A DNA stretch of 51,111 nt, taken from positions 1-51,111 of the forward strand of contig URIR01000009.1 in assembly GCA_900547955.1 (NCBI GenBank), read 5' to 3'. This DNA is from an uncultured Eubacteriales bacterium (GTDB lineage: Bacteria > Bacillota > Clostridia > Christensenellales > QALW01). The notes below the pieces were generated by a model. It saw only the letters and a list, made by a program, of their open reading frames with translations. It was not told where the DNA came from and did not search any database. Positions 1 to 7,777 of the stretch are shown here, one piece after another; the stretch's first letter is position 1; every line of letters starts with the position of its first letter. The position numbers and the translations under genes are program-made.

Positions 1-60
1 ATACCGGGCGTATTTTAAAGACCACGCAACAAAGCGGACGCGGCGGGCATTTATGTAAAA
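1..60. repeat. possible diverged end of the MITE-like repeat family
   Basis: The first ten informative bases (TACCGGGCGT) are identical to an internal piece of the full repeat at 3959-3968. The following bases share scattered blocks (GCAAC, GGACGC, ATTTATG) with the copy at 19709-19983. The typical terminal repeat is not recognisable, so this is a weak call. Confidence 0.3.
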
Positions 61-76
61 ACACATTGTACTTTGA

Positions 77-310
77 TTGTATTGTCTAAGTAAAGCGAGG
101 CCTATAATTCAACCTATTAATATTTTTATGCATACAAAAATAAATGCGGACGGTTCAATTTCTGTTGAAGCGCCTCTTTCTAAGGCCGGAAGCAAAATAA
201 TAATGAGGGCGGAACTGGATGTTCGGCTGGGTATTGCGGCATGCAGCGTATCCGAAAGCCTTTGCAACAGCGGCAGATGTACGCAGATAAAAGTGATTAT
301 TGAGGATTGA
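77..310 (+). pseudogene. C-terminal remnant of a DUF1989 (urea carboxylase-associated) protein
   Basis: The 77 codons read INIFMHT, then SKAGSKIIMRAELDV and a short Cys-containing tail. This matches the last third of DUF1989 proteins (family pattern NLFMNV, SKPGDYVELRAEMD, LSACPQD), from my memory of the family. DUF1989 proteins are usually about 190-280 residues, so the N-terminal part is missing. In this frame stops lie at 56-58 and 74-76, the only start is TTG, and no ribosome binding site is seen, so it is probably a decayed or truncated gene. The 60 bases before it resemble the MITE-like repeat found elsewhere in the window, which may have caused the truncation. Since the window starts here, a frameshifted longer gene cannot be excluded. 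Confidence 0.5.
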
Positions 311-414
311 GAGTATAATACATTTCTTTTACCTGCTATTGCAGGCTGAGATAAAAGAAGGATGTTGACAGCTTAAAAACCGTTAGATTTTTGCGTTTAA
401 TTTATAAATTTTCA

Positions 415-443
415 TTGACAAAATAGTTAGTCAGTGCTAATAT
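415..443 (+). promoter_or_regulatory. sigma-A promoter of the feo operon
   Basis: A perfect TTGACA lies at 415-420 and TAATAT at 438-443, with a 17-base spacer. It is the only strong promoter in front of the feoA-feoA-feoB genes. Confidence 0.8.
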
Positions 444-467
444 ATATAACGGTTAGAGAACGCTAAC
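426..467 (+). promoter_or_regulatory. two GTTAG-N6-CTAA(C/T) operator-like dyads
   Basis: GTTAG-TCAGTG-CTAAT occupies 426-441 inside the promoter spacer and -10 box. GTTAG-AGAACG-CTAAC occupies 452-467, around and just after the expected transcription start. The same dyad twice over a promoter of an iron uptake operon fits an iron-dependent repressor. The TTAG/CTAA half sites resemble DtxR/MntR-family sites more than a Fur box; the assignment to a family is inference. Confidence 0.6.
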
Positions 468-512
468 TTTGCTGTTGCGTTCTTCTAAATCATGAGAAAG
501 GCGTGAGTTGAA

Positions 513-725
513 ATGATGCCGCTTATTCTTGCAGCAGTAGGCGAGGAAAATGTGATAAAAAAAGTCGGCGGCAAACCTGAGGCTCGGACACACCTTGCAG
601 ACCTTGGTTTTGTACCCGGCGTAAGAGTCACCATTATTTCAACTATGGGAGGCAATCTTATTGTAAATGTAAAGGAATCCCGTATCGCCATCAGCCGGGA
701 AATGGCCGGCAAAATAATGGTATAA
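513..725 (+). CDS. feoA: FeoA-domain protein (first copy)
   Basis: This 70-residue protein is a single SH3-like FeoA domain. The FeoA pattern is visible as a short beta segment, then HLADLGFVPGVRVTII, then NLIVNVKESRIAISREMAGKI, close to the usual 75 residues. FeoA is a cytosolic partner of the ferrous iron transporter FeoB and is thought to modulate its GTPase or pore. It is the first gene after the promoter at 415-443 and the operator-like dyads, and lies 20 bases before a second feoA. Two adjacent starts (513 and 516) exist; the AAAGG at 497-501 suits either. Identification is firm; the division of labour between the two FeoA proteins is unknown. Confidence 0.88.
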   Translation: MMPLILAAVGEENVIKKVGGKPEARTHLADLGFVPGVRVTIISTMGGNLIVNVKESRIAISREMAGKIMV

Positions 726-745
726 TTTTTTAAGGAGGGAAGGGT

Positions 746-967
746 ATGAGGACGCTGAAGCAGGTCAAAATTGGAGAGACTGTAAAAGTAGCCAGGCTCC
801 ATGGCGAGGGCGCGGTTAAGCGCAGAATCATGGATATGGGGCTGACAAAGGGTACGCAGGTTTATGTACGCAAGGTTGCTCCGCTTGGGGACCCTATCGA
901 AGTTACTGTCAGGGGCTATGAGCTGTCTATCAGAAAGGACGATGCACAGATGGTAGAGGTGGAATAG
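746..967 (+). CDS. feoA: FeoA-domain protein (second copy)
   Basis: This 73-residue protein is a second FeoA domain, with RIMDMGLTKGTQVYVRKVAPLGDPIEVTVRGYELSIRK, nearer the classic FeoA consensus than the first copy (GDPIEV followed by GYxLSLRK is the hallmark). A strong AAGGAGGGAAGG site precedes the ATG. It sits between the first feoA and feoB and is surely co-transcribed. Paired FeoA proteins before FeoB are common in Clostridia; one may bind FeoB while the other has a separate, unknown partner. Confidence 0.92.
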   Translation: MRTLKQVKIGETVKVARLHGEGAVKRRIMDMGLTKGTQVYVRKVAPLGDPIEVTVRGYELSIRKDDAQMVEVE

Positions 968-1024
968 CCTTTAATTCGGCATGTGAGTTAGTATAAACTA
1001 ATTAAAAGGAAAGGAAGCGTGAAA

Positions 1025-3442
1025 ATGAGTATTAAAATTGCTCTAGCCGGCAACCCGAACAGCGGAAAAACAACATTATTCAATGCGCTGACCGGGGCCA
1101 ATCAGTTTGTGGGGAACTGGCCGGGAGTTACCGTGGAAAAGAAGGAGGGCAGGCTTAAAAAGCATAATGACGTCGTTATTATGGACTTGCCGGGTATATA
1201 TTCCCTTTCTCCGTATACGCTTGAGGAGGTAGTCGCCAGAAATTATCTTATAAATGAACGCCCGGACGCAATACTTAACATAGTAGACGGAACAAATCTG
1301 GAGCGCAACCTCTATTTGACTACTCAGCTTACCGAATTGGGTATTCCGGTAGTTGTAGCTGTAAATATGATGGATGTAGTTAAGAAAAACGGAGATTTGA
1401 TAAATGTTGAGGAACTGTCCAGACAGCTGGGCTGTAGGGTGGTGGAAATTTCGGCGCTTAAGGGTACGGGCGTTATGGAAGCGGCCGAAGCGGCGGTAAA
1501 GGCGGCTGAAAATACCAAAACTGTTCCTCAGCATAGCTTTAACGGCGTTGTGGAGCACGCTATAGCTCATATCGAGGAGGCTGCCGTGCATGAATTGCCA
1601 GCCGAGCAGCAGCGCTGGTACGCCATTAAAATATTTGAGCGGGATGAAAAGGTTCTGGAGCAGCTTAAGCTTAAAAATGAGGTGCTTGCTCATATAGAGG
1701 CGGATATAAAGGCCGCCGAGGAGGAATTAAGCGACGATGCGGAAAGCATTATAACTAACGAACGATACGTTTATATTGCCTCCATAATAAAAAGCTGCTA
1801 TAAGAAAAAGGATAAAGGCAAATTATCCACCTCGGACAAGATAGACAGAATTGTAACAAACCGCTGGGCGGCTTTGCCTATTTTTGCGGTAGTTATGTTT
1901 ATAGTATATTACATATCAGTAACTACTGTAGGCACTTGGGTTACAGACTGGACCAACGACGGGCTTTTTGGAGAAGGCTGGCATCTTCTGGGCATAGGCG
2001 GCTCTGATTATAATGAAGCAAGCGAAAAATATGTGATACCCGGCGCTACTATAGAAGCCTTTGAGGCGGCTGCCGAACAGGCTGGATTGGAGCCTGCAAC
2101 CGCTACAGAGCTAACCGCTACGGCTGAGATTCTGGACGAGGAAAATGGAGAGGTTGTTGAAGCCTTTGGCGTTACATATCAGGATTATATGGCTGCGCTG
2201 GAAGTTGAAGAGCCTGATCCGGCTAATTACGGCGTTTGGGTTCCTGGCATTCCGGTGCTTATCGGGAACGGGCTGGAAAGAATTAATTGCGCCGGCTGGC
2301 TTCAGGGGCTTATTTTGGACGGCATAGTAGGAGGCGTGGGCGCAGTATTGGGCTTTGTTCCGCAAATGTTTGTGCTCTTTATATTTCTTGCTTTCCTTGA
2401 GGGATGCGGTTATATGGCCAGAGTCGCCTTTGTTATGGACCGAATATTCCGCAAGTTCGGATTGTCGGGCAAATCCTTTATACCTATGCTGATAGGTACG
2501 GGATGCGGCATTCCTGGAATTATGGCTTCGCGCACTATAGAAAATGACAGAGACCGCAGAATGACCATTATGACTACTACCTTTATACCCTGCGGAGCAA
2601 AGCTGCCCATTATCGCTTTAGTAGCGGGCGCTTTGTTCGGCGACGCCTGGTGGGTTGCGCCCAGCGCATATTTTGTAGGAGTTGCAGCAATAATAATATC
2701 TGGTATAATGCTTAAGAAAACTAAAATATTTTCGGGAGACCCTGCGCCTTTTGTTATGGAGCTTCCGGCTTACCATTGGCCTACATTAGGCAGCATACTC
2801 CGCTCAATGTGGGAGCGCGGCTGGTCCTTTATTAAGAAGGCTGGAACAGTCATTCTCCTTTCAGCTATCGTGCTTTGGTTCCTGCAGGCGTTTGGAGTGG
2901 AAAACGGGGTATTCCGTATGGTATCCGATTTGAACAATTCAGTTCTGGCTTCAATAGGCCGCGGCATTCAATGGCTGTTCGCGCCTCTGGGCTGGGGCAA
3001 CTGGCAGTCGGCTGTGGCGGCGGTTACCGGTCTTATTGCTAAGGAGAACGTTGTCAGCACTTTCGGCGTGCTGCTTGGCGGCTTTGAAGAGGTTGCTGAG
3101 AGCGGTTGGCAGATATGGGCGAATATGCGCGAATTGTTTACTCCGCTTTCCGCTTATTCCTTCCTTATATTCAACCTGCTCTGCGCACCCTGCTTTGCGG
3201 CCATGGGCGCTATAAAGCGCGAGATGAACAATGGAAAATGGACGCTCTTCGCTATAGGCTATCAATGCGTGTTTGCTTATGCCGTATCTCTTATAGTTTA
3301 TCAGGTGGGGTCTGTCTTTACGGGTAATGCGAATGCAGTAGGTTTGATAGCAGCCATAATAGTACTGGGCGTTATCCTGTATATGCTTTTCAGGCCTTAT
3401 AAGGAGAGTACTTCGCTGAAAACTAAGGTAAAGATTAAATAA
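1025..3442 (+). CDS. feoB: ferrous iron transporter FeoB
   Basis: FeoB imports Fe2+ across the cytoplasmic membrane. The N-terminal G domain has GNPNSGKT (residues 9-16), DLPG (54-57), NMMD (114-117) and SALKG (143-147). The helical domain follows to about 275, then the membrane part with the Gate motifs, including the conserved GTGCGIPGIMASRTI and PCGAKLPII segments around the two gate cysteines. The extracellular loop after the first membrane helix is about 100 residues long (roughly 300-400) and acidic, longer than in E. coli FeoB. I prefer ATG 1025 over GTG 1019 because AAAGGAAAGG at 1006-1015 is well spaced for ATG and too close for GTG. It is followed six bases later by a small Cys-rich protein gene. 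Confidence 0.97.
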   Translation: MSIKIALAGNPNSGKTTLFNALTGANQFVGNWPGVTVEKKEGRLKKHNDVVIMDLPGIYSLSPYTLEEVVARNYLINERPDAILNIVDGTNLERNLYLTTQLTELGIPVVVAVNMMDVVKKNGDLINVEELSRQLGCRVVEISALKGTGVMEAAEAAVKAAENTKTVPQHSFNGVVEHAIAHIEEAAVHELPAEQQRWYAIKIFERDEKVLEQLKLKNEVLAHIEADIKAAEEELSDDAESIITNERYVYIASIIKSCYKKKDKGKLSTSDKIDRIVTNRWAALPIFAVVMFIVYYISVTTVGTWVTDWTNDGLFGEGWHLLGIGGSDYNEASEKYVIPGATIEAFEAAAEQAGLEPATATELTATAEILDEENGEVVEAFGVTYQDYMAALEVEEPDPANYGVWVPGIPVLIGNGLERINCAGWLQGLILDGIVGGVGAVLGFVPQMFVLFIFLAFLEGCGYMARVAFVMDRIFRKFGLSGKSFIPMLIGTGCGIPGIMASRTIENDRDRRMTIMTTTFIPCGAKLPIIALVAGALFGDAWWVAPSAYFVGVAAIIISGIMLKKTKIFSGDPAPFVMELPAYHWPTLGSILRSMWERGWSFIKKAGTVILLSAIVLWFLQAFGVENGVFRMVSDLNNSVLASIGRGIQWLFAPLGWGNWQSAVAAVTGLIAKENVVSTFGVLLGGFEEVAESGWQIWANMRELFTPLSAYSFLIFNLLCAPCFAAMGAIKREMNNGKWTLFAIGYQCVFAYAVSLIVYQVGSVFTGNANAVGLIAAIIVLGVILYMLFRPYKESTSLKTKVKIK

Positions 3443-3448
3443 AGGAGG

Positions 3449-3631
3449 ATGTTTATGCTGGAATTCTTTAAGCAGTATTGGTCAACTATTCTTATTGGCG
3501 CGGTATTGGCCGGCATAGTTGTTTTAATTATTGTAAAGCTGGTCAGGGATAGAAGAAACGGAAAGAATTCATGCGGCTGCGGCTGCGAAAACTGTCCGTC
3601 CGCGTGTATGTGCCATAAAAAGCGAAAGTAG
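3449..3631 (+). CDS. FeoB-associated Cys-rich membrane protein
   Basis: This 60-residue protein has one membrane helix (about residues 11-30) and a basic linker. Its Cys-rich tail reads CGCGCENCPSACMC. It follows feoB by six bases with an AAGGAGG site overlapping the feoB end. Proteins of this form are regularly encoded after feoB in Firmicutes and are annotated as FeoB-associated Cys-rich membrane proteins; a role in receiving or sensing Fe2+ is inferred from the cysteines, not shown. It is analogous in position, not homologous, to proteobacterial FeoC. Confidence 0.85.
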   Translation: MFMLEFFKQYWSTILIGAVLAGIVVLIIVKLVRDRRNGKNSCGCGCENCPSACMCHKKRK

Positions 3632-3664
3632 TCCGGCATAGCCCCTAATTACTAATGATTAATC

Positions 3665-3708
3665 AAAGCCGTGAACGCTCGTTTAATTAAACGAACGTTC
3701 ACGGCTTT
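3665..3708 (+). terminator. hairpin ending the feo operon
   Basis: A 20-base stem with one mismatch (3665-3684 paired with 3689-3708) closes an AATT loop. The tail is only TTT, so it is a weak intrinsic terminator, but it is placed directly after the last feo gene. Confidence 0.55.
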
Positions 3709-3762
3709 ACCGCGTGGAAATGTTGTAAATGCTATTTTTAGTCTGCTCAGCTTATTTTGACC

Positions 3763-4043
3763 GTACCCTCAATTTACAAGGAACTATATGCCTCAAAACG
3801 AGATAATTTCTTCATTTTCTGCGTTATCCTCAATCAGCGTACTCATAAGTAACGCCTTCTTCGTCTGCCTTGAAAATGAAGAAATTCTTTTTCTTTGAGA
3901 CTGCAGAGTCAGAAGGCATAAAATTTGTGCCAGATAAAGCGCGCTTGAAGAAGTCATGTACCGGGCGTGCATGGAATCAAAGCAGCGCGGCAGGACGCAG
4001 ATTTTATGCCTTCTGACCGTCTTTTTTGCAAACTGAGGGTATG
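3763..4043. mobile_element. full-length MITE-like repeat, copy A
   Basis: The element begins TACCCTCAATTTACAAG and ends TTTTGCAAACTGAGGGTA, a terminal inverted repeat, with TA at each outer edge. Inside are two inverted-repeat arms: 3792-3819 with 3872-3899, and 3908-3924 with 4001-4017 (17 bases perfect). The copy at 19709-19983 is the same element in opposite orientation. No protein is encoded convincingly. TA at both ends would fit IS630/Tc1-type mobilisation, which is inference. An extra terminal-repeat-like piece, TTGCAAACCAAGGGTA, lies at 4099-4114. Confidence 0.75.
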
Positions 4044-4150
4044 GACGATACAAGTAAAGTATAATGCGTTCTGAAAGGAGTGATTGCGTCTGTGTGTATT
4101 GCAAACCAAGGGTATTCTGTTAAAATACTTACCTAACAGCTAAGGTATGC

Positions 4151-4188
4151 AAAAGCGCCGCGCCGGGCCTGCTTGCCCAACGCGGCGC
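4151..4188 (-). terminator. spoIVA terminator
   Basis: GCGCCGCG at 4155-4162 pairs with CGCGGCGC at 4181-4188, with a further small GGGC/GCCC stem inside. Read on the minus strand it is followed by TTTT, and it lies just after the spoIVA stop codon. Confidence 0.7.
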
Positions 4189-4203
4189 ATCCCCCCTCGT
4201 TAA

Positions 4204-5682
4204 TTAGAGAAGTATGCAGATGAGTCCGCCGCTTCCTTCGTTTATAATGCGCTGCAGAGCTGTTTGCATTTTCCTCTGCGCTCCTTCGGGCATTCTAAGC
4301 AGCTTGCCTGAAAGGCCTTCCTGTACCAGTTCATGCAGGCTTTTGCCGAAAAGATTGCTGTCCCATATGCGCGCTGTGTCGTTTTCGAATTCTGCCAGTA
4401 GATATTTGACCATCTCTTCGCTTTGCTTTTCGCTGCCCACAATTGGATTAACTTCGGTTTTTACATCTACCTTTATAATATGCAGAGAGGGAGCGCTGGC
4501 TTTCAGCTTGACGCCGAAGCGCGAGCCCTGCTTTACCATTTCAGGCTCTTCTAGAACCATTTCGTCCATAGATGGCGCAACTACGCCGTAACCGGTCGCT
4601 TCGGCGCATTTGAGCGCTTCGGCAACACGATCATATTCTTTTTTGGCCTCGACTAAATCCCGCATAAGGGCAATAAGATGAAAATCGCCTTTAATCTCAC
4701 AGCCGCATTCATCTCCCAGCACCTTATAGAATAATTCGGGCGCGACTTCTACGCCGTATTCAATACTGCCTGTACCTAATTCCACCTTTTCAACATTGAA
4801 GCCCTTTATATTTTCCGATTCGTCAAATAAGCCCAGAAGCGCCGGATAATCGCGCATCTTATGCTGTTCTGCAGCGCGTTCGCGCAGGCCGGTTAAAATT
4901 TCATCTATAAGATAATGGTCGGGAGAAAGCGCCTGCACCCACCGGGGCAGAGAGATATTTATGCGGCGCAGGGGAAATTCAAAGAGCACTCTTTCAAGCA
5001 CCGACTGCAAGTCCTCCAGGGACATATTTAATACGTCCAGGGGTATTACGGGTACATCGTATTTTTCTTCCAGCGCAAGCTGAAGCTTTTGTGTTTCAAC
5101 TGAGTATAAATCGGTCGTGTTTAATACGATAATAAAGGGCTTTCCGATTTGTCTCAGCTCTTCAACCACCCGTTCTTCAGCTTCTATGTAACCTGAACGG
5201 GGCAGCCCGTTTATGCTGCCGTCGGTAGTTATGACCAGACCGATGGTAGAATGCTCGTTTATTACCTTTTGAGTGCCTATTTCTGCAGCCTTTTCAAATG
5301 GCATTTCTGTTTCAGACCAGGGTGTGCGCACCATTCTTGGCGTGTCGTCCTCCATATGCCCAAGTACGCCGTCTATAAGATAGCCGACGCAGTCTACAAG
5401 CCGGACGTTAAATTGCGTATTTTCATCCAAATTTACTGTTACTGCTTCATTAGGGACAAATTTTGGCTGCGTGGTCATTATGGTGCGCCCTGAGCCGCTT
5501 TGCGGAAGCTCGTCTATGGCGCGCTCTTTAGTATATTCGTTGGAGATATTGGGCAGCACCAGTAAATCCATAAAGCGTTTGATAAATGTGGATTTGCCTG
5601 TGCGAACAGGGCCGACGACGCCGATATATATATCTCCGTTAGTTCTCTGAGCTATATCCTTGTACAAGTCAAAGCGTTCCAT
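4204..5682 (-). CDS. spoIVA: stage IV sporulation protein A (spore coat morphogenetic ATPase)
   Basis: SpoIVA is made in the mother cell, polymerises on the forespore surface using ATP, and forms the basement layer of the spore coat. The protein is 492 residues, the family length. It has the Walker A sequence GPVRTGKS at residues 24-31 in a TRAFAC-type nucleotide-binding domain, a Walker B-like VDCVGY near residue 96, and the conserved C-terminus GGLICILL, which the family uses for membrane/SpoVM-dependent localisation. AAGGAGG lies seven bases before ATG. It stands alone with its own terminator. Confidence 0.97.
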   Translation of the reverse strand: MERFDLYKDIAQRTNGDIYIGVVGPVRTGKSTFIKRFMDLLVLPNISNEYTKERAIDELPQSGSGRTIMTTQPKFVPNEAVTVNLDENTQFNVRLVDCVGYLIDGVLGHMEDDTPRMVRTPWSETEMPFEKAAEIGTQKVINEHSTIGLVITTDGSINGLPRSGYIEAEERVVEELRQIGKPFIIVLNTTDLYSVETQKLQLALEEKYDVPVIPLDVLNMSLEDLQSVLERVLFEFPLRRINISLPRWVQALSPDHYLIDEILTGLRERAAEQHKMRDYPALLGLFDESENIKGFNVEKVELGTGSIEYGVEVAPELFYKVLGDECGCEIKGDFHLIALMRDLVEAKKEYDRVAEALKCAEATGYGVVAPSMDEMVLEEPEMVKQGSRFGVKLKASAPSLHIIKVDVKTEVNPIVGSEKQSEEMVKYLLAEFENDTARIWDSNLFGKSLHELVQEGLSGKLLRMPEGAQRKMQTALQRIINEGSGGLICILL

Positions 5683-5830
5683 TAGTTATCCTCCTTAATT
5701 GAGTTGTGCTGTATACTTACGATATTGTTTCTTTGTGATTATATGTAATGGATTTACGCTTTAGAATTAATATTTTATATGGGTTTATAGGAGAAAAAAT
5801 GAATTGAAACATAGCTTTATAAAATATGTA

Positions 5831-5860
5831 CGGTCTCCGGGCTATATAACCCGGAGACCG
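5831..5860 (-). terminator. hairpin after the collagen-like gene
   Basis: An 11-base perfect stem (5831-5841 with 5850-5860) lies directly after the stop of the collagen-like gene. The minus-strand tail is TACATATTTT, an interrupted T run. Confidence 0.6.
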
Positions 5861-5867
5861 TAATTAA

Positions 5868-7718
5868 TTAGTCTTCCTTTTTAATAAGCATAGATGCGTT
5901 TGTAAAAGAGAAGCCCGTGCCTATCATGTTAAGAGTAATGGTTTCAGTTCCGGCGGCGTCTATTATTACTGTTGCGGACAATGAGGTAGTGTTGCCCGTA
6001 GCTGCAATGGTACCCGATTTAGTGCTGCCGGGGATTTCGGTTCCGTCTTCGCGGAGCTGTACGCTCGCTTCGCCTGTTGCGGAAGCGTTTGTGCCTATTA
6101 CCGAATAGGAGATAGTGTAGGTTCCGGCTTCGGTAAGCGTGAAATCTCCGCTGCTGGCAGTATGGGTTATGGCTGTGCCTTCTTCAAGCTGGTTGGTGTC
6201 AAAGGTTAAGGCAGCGCCGTCTGAAGCAGGGGATTGCGAAGGAACGTTGGTCGCATATAAGGCGTTTAATGGAGGTGCTGCGCCAGTAGGTCCTGTTTCT
6301 CCGGTTGGCCCAGTAGGCCCGGTAGGTCCTGTTGGTCCCGTTTCGCCTGTGGGCCCGGTAATGCTTGCGCCTGCTGGGCCTGCGTCTCCAGTAGGCCCGG
6401 TCGCGCCTGTTTCACCGGTTGCACCCGTTGCGCCAGTAGGGCCTGTCGGCCCAGTCGCACCCGTTTCTCCAGTAGGTCCGGTAATGCTTGCGCCGGTCGC
6501 GCCCGCGTCTCCAGTAGGCCCGGTTGCGCCGGTCGGTCCAGTCGGCCCGGTAGGTCCGGTAGGACCGGTCGGTCCCGTTTCACCAGTCGGTCCGGTAGGC
6601 CCGGTTTCACCAGTAGGTCCTGTTTCACCAGTTGCGCCTGTCGGCCCAGTCGCACCCGTTTCGCCTGTGGGTCCGGTAATGCTTGCGCCGGTTGCGCCTG
6701 TTTCACCGGTCGCGCCGGTTGCGCCGGTCGGTCCAGTAGGACCGGTAGGTCCAGTCAGTCCAGTCGGTCCTGTTGGGCCAGTCGCGCCAGTTGCGCCCGT
6801 AGACCCAGTTGCGCCAGTAATGCTTGCGCCAGTCGCCCCTGTAGGGCCTGTAGGCCCAGTCGCACCGGTGATGCTTGCGCCAGTAGCGCCAGTAGGCCCA
6901 GTAGCGCCAGTAGGCCCAGTCGGTCCGGTCGGTCCAGTCGCGCCTGTGGGTCCCATTACCGATACCAGGTCAAAATCAGGAGAAGTGCCTGGAGTGCCAG
7001 ATGGGTCGTTAGTTAATACAGAATAAAGGCTGCCGTTGTAATATACCAGGTCGCCTAAGCTGTATAATTGGCCGGGTTCAAAAGCCGAAAGGGTTTCAAG
7101 CCCAGCGCCAGTTGGTCCAGTCGGTCCAGTAGGCCCGGTTGGTCCAGTAGGCCCAGTCGCGCCAGTCGGCCCAGTCGCGCCAGTCGGACCGGTAGCGCCC
7201 GTTGCGCCGGTAATGCTCGCGCCTGCCGCGCCGGTCGCACCCGTTGCGCCGGTAGGGCCAGTAGGTCCTGTAGCACCGGTGATGCTGACGCCAGTCGCGC
7301 CAGTCGGACCCGTTGCGCCGGTAGGCCCGGTAGCGCCAGTCGGACCGGTAGCGCCCGTTGCGCCTGTGGGGCCAAGCTGGCCGTTGCTTCCAGCAGGGCC
7401 GGTCGGTCCAGTTGGTCCCATCTGACCATTAGAGCCGGGCAAACCAGTTGGCCCGGTCGGTCCAGTTGGCCCGGTCGGCCCCGTTGGGCCTCCGGCAGGA
7501 CCAGTAGGCCCTGTAGGGCCTGTAGGGCCTGGTATGCAGCAGGTTCCGCTGCTGCTGCAGCCGCAGCCATTTCCACATCCGTTTCCGCAACCGTAAGAAG
7601 GATTTACCGGGTAGTTATTTGATGGCAGTATGGTGGCGGAGGAGCAGTTGCAGGTTGGGCCGGAAAAGCCAGAACCGCTTCTGGGCCTTCCGCACCTTGG
7701 ACAAATGTTTACATTCAT
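5868..7718 (-). CDS. collagen-like spore-surface (BclA-type) protein
   Basis: This 616-residue protein has four parts. Residues 1-63 are Cys- and Gly-rich. Residues 64-205 and 256-480 are Gly-X-Y repeats, mostly GPT and GAT, the pattern of BclA-like exosporium proteins. Residues 206-255 interrupt the collagen with LYSLGDLVYYNGSLYSV, similar to carbohydrate-binding (CBM5/12) modules. Residues 481-616 form a beta-rich domain resembling the C1q/TNF-like trimerising head of BclA. The many Thr in Y positions are classic O-glycosylation sites. A glycosyltransferase gene lies 59 bases upstream on the same strand, and AAAGGAGA precedes the ATG. A spore-surface filament is likely but inferred from family; a vegetative surface role is possible. 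Confidence 0.85.
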   Translation of the reverse strand: MNVNICPRCGRPRSGSGFSGPTCNCSSATILPSNNYPVNPSYGCGNGCGNGCGCSSSGTCCIPGPTGPTGPTGPAGGPTGPTGPTGPTGPTGLPGSNGQMGPTGPTGPAGSNGQLGPTGATGATGPTGATGPTGATGPTGATGVSITGATGPTGPTGATGATGAAGASITGATGATGPTGATGPTGATGPTGPTGPTGPTGPTGAGLETLSAFEPGQLYSLGDLVYYNGSLYSVLTNDPSGTPGTSPDFDLVSVMGPTGATGPTGPTGPTGATGPTGATGASITGATGPTGPTGATGASITGATGSTGATGATGPTGPTGLTGPTGPTGPTGATGATGETGATGASITGPTGETGATGPTGATGETGPTGETGPTGPTGETGPTGPTGPTGPTGPTGATGPTGDAGATGASITGPTGETGATGPTGPTGATGATGETGATGPTGDAGPAGASITGPTGETGPTGPTGPTGPTGETGPTGAAPPLNALYATNVPSQSPASDGAALTFDTNQLEEGTAITHTASSGDFTLTEAGTYTISYSVIGTNASATGEASVQLREDGTEIPGSTKSGTIAATGNTTSLSATVIIDAAGTETITLNMIGTGFSFTNASMLIKKED

Positions 7719-7777
7719 TTTATAATCTCCTTTAATATAAATTTCTATATAGCGGAGACTTTAAGTCTCTGACTAGC

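Noticed and set aside
1076..1693. 205-codon antisense frame inside feoB
   Set aside because: It overlaps the G domain of a certain gene and has no features of its own.
3793..4104. Minus-strand frame in the repeat with a KTVRRHKICVL segment, also seen at 19646-19918
   Set aside because: Both frames share sequence only because the MITE-like element is the same; no ribosome site, no known domain, and they are broken elsewhere.
6139..7026. Long plus-strand frame of PVGPV repeats
   Set aside because: It is the antisense shadow of the collagen-like gene; the G-X-Y repeats on the minus strand explain it.
5868..7718. Repetitive DNA as a CRISPR array or tandem satellite
   Set aside because: The nine-base period is protein-coding (Gly-X-Y), with no spacers or leader.
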